From positions 7,259,001 to 7,323,000 of the forward strand of contig NC_045148.1 of the NCBI RefSeq assembly GCF_008831285.2: a stretch of DNA of 64,000 nucleotides, in the 5' to 3' direction. This document shows, in pieces, positions 58,391 to 64,000 of the stretch. The notes under the pieces were generated by a model. The model saw only the letters and a list, made by a program, of their open reading frames with translations. It was not told the DNA's origin and did not search any database. This DNA is from Nymphaea colorata. Its lineage: Eukaryota; Streptophyta; Magnoliopsida; Nymphaeales; Nymphaeaceae. The first letter of the stretch is position 1. Every line of letters starts with the position of its first letter. The position numbers were made by a program, and so were the translations under genes.

Positions 58391-60609
58391 TAAAAAATTT
58401 TCATAAATTCAGTTTCGTTTCTTGCACCATCCATTAGAATTAAGTAGAAAAAAGGAGGGGTCCAGAATTGCCACCATTCAGCATCAGAGACGGAAGCCGG
58501 AACAACAGCCTCAATAATGCAGGAATAGGGACTCCACTCAAGGTTCTGCATTATTCCTATGAATCTCCCTTACTTATCGTGTGGTACAATTGCTCATAAA
58601 TTGCTGCAATGTTACTCTATTTCTCTGTTTCTTCTGATGCTGGACTCATCAGCCTTAACCTTCTAATCTTGCTTCTTTTTCACGTTCCTTGTTGCTTCTG
58701 ATGGTGGGTGGCATATCCGGGCCAATTGTTGGATTACTTGACCACTAAGGTTGGTTTGATGGTTTTCTTGAGTTAAGATACCAGGTCTTAGAGGTATTAG
58801 CTCCGACATCATCTTGGAACTTAAGTTTGACATTTATTCTCCAATTTGGCTTGCAGAGTAAGTTGAGTCTTAACTTTAATTGATAGTGCAAGAAACGAGA
58901 GTCGGGATAGGGACGCCAAAATTTTCTTGATCAAAATACCCCTCATAAAGTGAAAAGGGGATGGTTTTTATTTAAAAAAAAAAGCTAAAAGTCTAAAATA
59001 TACATTTCATTATCAAAATTTCTAAAATACCTCAATCCTCCCTCATTTTTACTTGAGCTTATATTCTTTGCGCGCACACCCCTGTGCGTGAAACTCAATC
59101 TCATCACCAGACTTTTGGTGTCTGTAGGGATGTTAATATCTGCCATTTGGATCGAATCAAACTGAATTATTCAGAAAAAAAAACAAATATGAAAAAGAAA
59201 AATCACATCTGTTTAAGGAATCAGATTGGATTTGGATTAAATTCGGTTTTTGACATATATAAATATTCAATCAGATTCTGATTGAATTTAGTTTTAAATG
59301 AATATTCTATATTCAATGTTTTTACATTTTATCACATTCTGTTCAAAATTCAAAATAGGTTATGAATATAAAACTCATATTCAGATTGTGAAATCAGATT
59401 TCGGACTTATTTTGAATAAATTTGGATAAAGATTTACCTAATACAATGAGATAACAAATTAATTATTGAGTTTCCTAGCATTAATAAATTAGGGGTTTAC
59501 GGATTAAGACCAAAATTATGCAACTGTATTTATTAGTACTGAATTCCATTTGTGGAAGAGATCACCTTCGATTACTAAATTCCATTTGTGTCTCGATCAG
59601 AAGTTCACGCATGGTTGCCTTCCGTAAAGGTTAGGCTAACTATCAACTAGTTAGTTGGATCTAGGCACAATTTATCATCTCACCTGACACTCGGAGCATC
59701 TAAAATTTATTCAAATGACGCCATATGCGAAGATTTTAGGTAGAGCTGTGTCGTTGAGGAGTTTTAGCAAACATATCAAAGATAGATCATGCATGAAATT
59801 AACAGATGAATGCTTCAAAAAGGATCATGAAAATAAAAACTTTAAGGTTCTCTCTAGATGCCTAAAGAGAGAGATCTAGAGAGAGAGTGGAGAGGAATAC
59901 CTGTGTTCCCGACGGACAATGTTCTCTTTGTGGGTGACAAATGAATTACAATGTGCATTTGAACACCAGAGTTTCAATACCAACCACAATGTTGATGCTG
60001 CGGCGGAGATACGAACACAAGACGATCAGAATGAGAGGAAGTGCGGCAAAGACGATAAAAAAGAAGACCGGAAAAGGTCGCCACGGTTTTTTCGCTGAAA
60101 TTTTGGGAAAACTTCGCGGGAAGAGTTACATAGCATAGGTATAGATGGGTACATATAGTGCACTTCAGCAACAAAGTACAATTTTTGTTGATAAATAGTT
60201 GGGTCATTTGTTAACGAAATCTATATTTCTTACTGTGCGTCCACCTTTTGCAACAAAGATATTAGTCACTAAATCCAGACGTGGAAGTGCGGTGGAACCC
60301 TACAGTAACTAAATATCATTTTCGTTGCTGATCCTGCAGTGATCATCTATGACGCGATTCACATTTTGTTGCTAAAATCCCAAGAAGCTGCAACGCATGT
60401 CTGCCCTTCGTCATTAAAGGTGAGAAACGGAGAGAGAAGACTTTAGCCATGGCAGAGAGTTTTCTGAGATGGAAAGAGAAACCCTTGGCAATGACCGAGG
60501 GGTTTTCTTAGATCAGGAGAGAAACCCTCCGCCATGGCCGAGGGTTTGAGAGATAGAGACAAGGATTAAAAAAGAAGAAAAATAAAGCCTCAATACCAGG
60601 CACAGCCAA

Positions 60610-60800
60610 GGAGGGGCACAGTTAAGGAAGGGCTCGCATGGTTCTGGCTCCACCTCAAATTTTTTGTTTTTATATTTATATCTAAAGTTTAGAAAATTTT
60701 CCTTGTCTTATATACAAATTTTGAAAAATGATATTTCAGCTCGTATCAAAATTTAGAAAGTTTAATTTGGCCCTTCTCATGAAAAATTTCTAACTCCGCC
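60610..60800. mobile_element. hAT-type MITE remnant of the exon 1 family
   Basis: The interior 'ttttgaaaaatgatatttc', 'tatcaaaatttagaaag' and end 'taactccgccca' match the MITE at 10945-11139. The left end is unclear. Confidence 0.65.
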
Positions 60801-62537
60801 CATGATGGTGCCTCAAGAACAAATTTTAAACTTTATTTTGATGATTCATGCTCAATATACCATTGAAAGTGAGGTACAAGATAAATGAAAAATGGGTAAC
60901 CTGAGTTAGTATATGTATAAAATATTGTTGTTTTAACACAGAAACTGAGTCTAATTTGGACATATTGATTTAACGATGCACCATAATCAGCCCGTTGATT
61001 TGATTTGGAAAAGAAAATATTACAAAACAATGCACGGTTGGGAGATCAACAAGTCACCGCGCAACTCGTCCCCTTCCACAAGCCACCACTTAACCTTTTA
61101 CCAAGGCACTCCAAACAGCCGCGTGTGAATGTCAAATATCAAAATTACCCACACTAAACTTTTAAATCTTTTAACTGGTTCAATCTGCTACCTCACCGGT
61201 GATTGTGTATCTTGTCGAAGAAAATTTTGTGCAGCTTTCAACGCTCAATAGGTTAACCGATCAAAGAATTGGCAGTGAAAGAAATTCTTGGACAAGCAAA
61301 GGGTTTTCAATCTTTGGTTTCCTTTGTCTAGTTTATTCAAGAGATTTCGCATCATTTGAATTTTTCAGTACATGATAGTAGTGAAAGCAGGCCGGACAAG
61401 AATGCCTTGAGGGTTCTTAATAGCAAGAACAACTCTCCAGTTGAAGTTCTTCCAATGTCTTTCTATGGTTTATGACAAAAATCATGTTGCTTCTCCTTTT
61501 GAATGTCTACCGCTCCATCTAGAAGCCTCAATTCTTGGTGCCAAGATGGATGCTGTCGATGAGCCTCATCCGGAATGTCGACCTCCTATAACAGATTCAT
61601 CCTTGAGGCCACCCTTGTTGCTGAAAGGAAGGAGAGAGAGAGAGACTAGAAAAACATGTTTTCAGTTGAACATACATGTCCAATGGCCTGTCTGTTTGAT
61701 GGCCATGAACCATATGACATCGCCCAATTGCAAGCTTCCCATGTCCAGTTGAGCTGGCCAGCTTGAGCTCGACATGACTCAACTGAGAAACTCGAGCTCC
61801 AGCTCTGCTTGAACTAGAGTCGAGCTCCATAGGATAGGCTCGAAGTCGATTCAACAACACAGTGTCGAGCTTGAGCTCGACTCATTTAACTAAGTTCTGC
61901 TAAGTCTGTCTTGTTTTTTTTTTTTTTTTAACTCGTTAACTCATTTAGTTGTTATTCATTCAACTATTCTCTCATTATGTTTCAGCATTCACTATGCAGT
62001 CGAGTAAAGTCGAGTTTTTACTACTTGAACTTGAGTCATTTAACATCTCGACTCATTGTAAAGTTTGAGCCGAGTTTTGATGAGCGGCTTTGAGTCAAGC
62101 TCGAGTTGTCTCGACTCATTGTAAAGCCCTAGTCAAAATACCATGCTAACCCCCTAGTATCTATGGTTACATTAATGGTGGTAATTGAAAGTGGCTGTTT
62201 GAGAGTTTCGGTGATAAGTTGGGCGACAATTTTTTGTGTGGAAAGTGATAAGGTGGTAGGTGATTTGTTGATTGCCCAAACATTGGGCAGTTATTTTTCG
62301 TTGGACAAATATCTGCAATATGCAGCACTGGAAAGTAGAGGTTGGAAGGTGAAATTTTAAGGTAATGATAGATAACTTTGAGACTGCTTGTATCGCAAGT
62401 GACTGGTCTGAAAAGACTTTTTCTTTTTTTTTTGGCCGGGAGCACTAGACCTACCACATTAACCTTAAGAATGGTAACCCTCAACCCAAATCAATTTCTC
62501 AATACAGTCAGAATAGCACCCTATACAATCGAACTGA

Positions 62538-62556
62538 TATATATATATATATATAT

Positions 62557-62597
<41 letters not shown>
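62538..62597. repeat. (TA)n(GA)n microsatellite at the start of the unit 4 P intron
   Basis: A TA run followed by 'gatagagagag...', immediately before sequence homologous to the P-type introns. Confidence 0.95.
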
Positions 62598-62603
<6 letters not shown>

Positions 62604-62703
62604 CCATGGAGGAATCTGTTAAACTGAGAAGAAAAGTAGGTGAGGGAAAGAGATCAGCACCATGGGGGAAACTGTTAAACTGAGAAAAGGAGGTGTCATA
62701 TAT

Positions 62704-62705
62704 AA

Positions 62706-62738
<33 letters not shown>

Positions 62739-62930
62739 AGCACCAGTGGAATATTATTCTATTTCGCTCCTATACTATTTCCATATTGCCACATGTCATG
62801 TTTCTATTTATGTTCAAATTTAGAGAGAGAGAGAGAGATCAGCACCAGTAGAATGTTATTTTATGTCGCTCCTATAGTATTTCCATGGGGCCACACGTCA
62901 TGTTTCTATTTATGTTCAATTTTTTTTCAT
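62704..62930. repeat. ~115-bp tandem duplication in the unit 4 P intron remnant
   Basis: Two units, each (GA)n followed by 'gatcagcaccagt.gaat', 'tcgctcctat', 'gccaca' and 'tcatgtttctatttatgttc', begin at about 62704 and 62824. A partial third copy of the 'gatcagcacca' part is at about 62651. Unit 1 has one copy. Confidence 0.85.
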
Positions 62931-63091
62931 TTGTTTTTTGCCTTTTGATTTTCAAATATATGTACATGCTTAAGAATGTATTTTTTGGTTAATCATAAAC
63001 CGTTCTAAAACTGATCCTAGTAAGCCAATTCACAAAAATGTAGTGCATGCACTGATTCATTGTCCTACGTTCATGAACAGTTTGATCCTGA

Positions 63092-63470
63092 CAACTAAGC
63101 TTGGCATCATTCACACTAGCTACTCGCTCTATTTGCACGATTATTAATGTAGTGCTTGTGCTGATTCAGTATCCTTTGAACATTCATGAAGTTTGAACTA
63201 ATCTTGGCATCATTCACACTACTGTCTATTTGTACAATTAATAATTGTAGTGGATGGCTGATTCAGTATCCTGTCATATGAATGTTCGTCAAGTTTGAAC
63301 CAATCTTGACATCATTCACACTACCCTTGCTATTTGGACAATTATTAACTGTTGTGCATGGGTGATGATTCAATATCCTATGAGCGTTGATGAAGTTTCA
63401 ACCAATCTTGGCATCGTTCATACGATTCTTCCTATTTGTACAATTATTAAATGTTTATTGAGCATCAAAT
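63092..63470. repeat. ~100-bp intronic tandem repeat (unit 4)
   Basis: Units at about 63092, 63198, 63300 and 63402 with 'ttggcatcattca' or 'ttgacatcattca', as in units 1 and 3. Confidence 0.8.
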
Positions 63471-64000
63471 AAAGGAGACCGATGAAATTTTTTGAGTTTA
63501 TTGGATTTGATTGGAATCTAAATCACATGGGTATGGGTATGGATACAGAGATGTTAATTCTGGCACAACAACTTTAGAAAATGTGAACAGGGGTACAATA
63601 TATATATATATTTGCAAAATAAAAGCAACATTTAAATAAATGAGTGATATAAATAAAAATATTACATGTTAATGAACAATAACTCTAAAAAACAGAATTA
63701 AAATTGAGATGAAAAAAAAATTAAGTAAAATTAAGCAGTTTAGATCAGTTTCCATTTAAAAAATACCCAAATGTGTCCAAGTACCCACTTTGTGTATGGG
63801 TAAGATGACACATGTATAGGACCTTACTGAAGTACCGATGTTACTTACATTGGAACTATTATAATAGAGCTATATATAAATATATATGTGGTGTCCAATG
63901 GGCCTTTTGGCCCTTTCAGTTGGATCTTGATCATTTTTCAAGAATCCAACCACTTAATATACTTAAACTGCTCAAAACTAGATATATATGCCCATGTAAA

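Larger units (their letters stand above)
58391..62600. other. unit 4-specific block replacing the P-type promoter and exon 1
   Basis: No OMT exon 1 sequence occurs on either strand here, although units 1-3 have one at the corresponding place. Contents: a MITE remnant related to 10945-11139 (60610-60800); 'agcaacaaag', 'tttgttgata' and 'tttgttgctaaaat' motifs at 60155-60390 that resemble subterminal repeats of CACTA-type transposons, without visible ends; and 'gagctcgac'-rich sequence at 61745-62135. No gene is recognised. Confidence 0.6.
53160..64000. repeat. array unit 4 (segmental duplicate, continues past window)
   Basis: It opens with the M-type 3' flank (GA-rich, 'gagaatacca'-like sequence shared with 4670 and 35500), then the intact M-type gene, then intergenic sequence homologous to units 1-3 up to about 58390. 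A foreign stretch follows to about 62600, and then P-type intron sequence to the window edge. Confidence 0.82.
62600..64000 (+). pseudogene. P-type OMT intron remnant, unit 4 (exon 1 missing, exon 2 beyond window)
   Basis: The sequence from 'aaactgttaaactgagaaaa' onward matches the P unit 1 intron from about 14985. It includes the ~100-bp repeats, 'gagcatcaaataaaggagac' and 'caagtacccactttg.gtatg'. In unit 1 the last of these lies 628 bp before exon 2, so exon 2 should begin at about 64400, outside the window. With no exon 1 upstream this copy cannot be a functional gene. Confidence 0.7.

Overview
This is a stretch of plant nuclear DNA, almost certainly from an angiosperm. The genes contain introns with GT/AG borders, the background is AT-rich with long (TA)n and (GA)n runs, LTR retrotransposons with a plant-type tRNA-Met primer site and hAT-type MITEs are abundant, and the main genes belong to the plant class II small-molecule O-methyltransferase (OMT) family. 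I cannot name the species or lineage from the sequence.

The core of the window is a tandem segmental array. A unit of about 11-17 kb is repeated four times (about 4.1-20.5 kb, 24.0-35.0 kb, 35.0-52.0 kb, and 53.2 kb to the right edge and beyond). Each unit was built around two divergent two-exon OMT genes, a minus-strand 'M-type' and a plus-strand 'P-type', with flanks that align between units. By reading, three genes are intact: P-type in unit 1 (13721-16997, 353 aa), P-type in unit 2 (28681-32059, 353 aa) and M-type in unit 4 (54328-57529, 357 or 359 aa). The other copies are broken. M unit 1 has an internal deletion, frameshifts and a MITE in exon 1. M unit 2 has a frameshift and no exon 2. 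M unit 3 has frameshifts, a disrupted splice donor and a stop. P unit 3 has three frameshifting deletions and one missense change. P unit 4 has only its intron in the window; its exon 1 was replaced and its exon 2 should lie just past 64000. No unit keeps two intact genes.

Layout: 1-3886 is the 5' part of a decayed Ty1/copia element on the minus strand, with LTR, primer site and a nine-copy 24-bp repeat in U3. Unit 1 follows; the intron of its M pseudogene contains decayed copia gag and Ty3/gypsy integrase. The block 20529-23965 is foreign to the array and replaces the 3' half of the unit 2 M gene. It carries a fragment of a SWEET sugar-transporter gene, cut by an LTR element with a GC-rich, apparently non-coding leader. 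Unit 2 has an almost perfect 100-bp-arm foldback upstream of its P gene. Unit 3 has a 1.4-kb tandem duplication inside its M intron. Between units 3 and 4 is a unique AT-rich spacer. In unit 4 the block 58400-62600 replaces the expected P promoter and exon 1.

The intact genes should encode SAM-dependent methyltransferases acting on small phenolic, alkaloid or similar hydroxylated metabolites as cytosolic dimers. The substrate cannot be read from sequence. Apart from a SWEET fragment there is no second enzyme family in the window, so this looks like a single-family tandem expansion rather than a multi-enzyme biosynthetic cluster.
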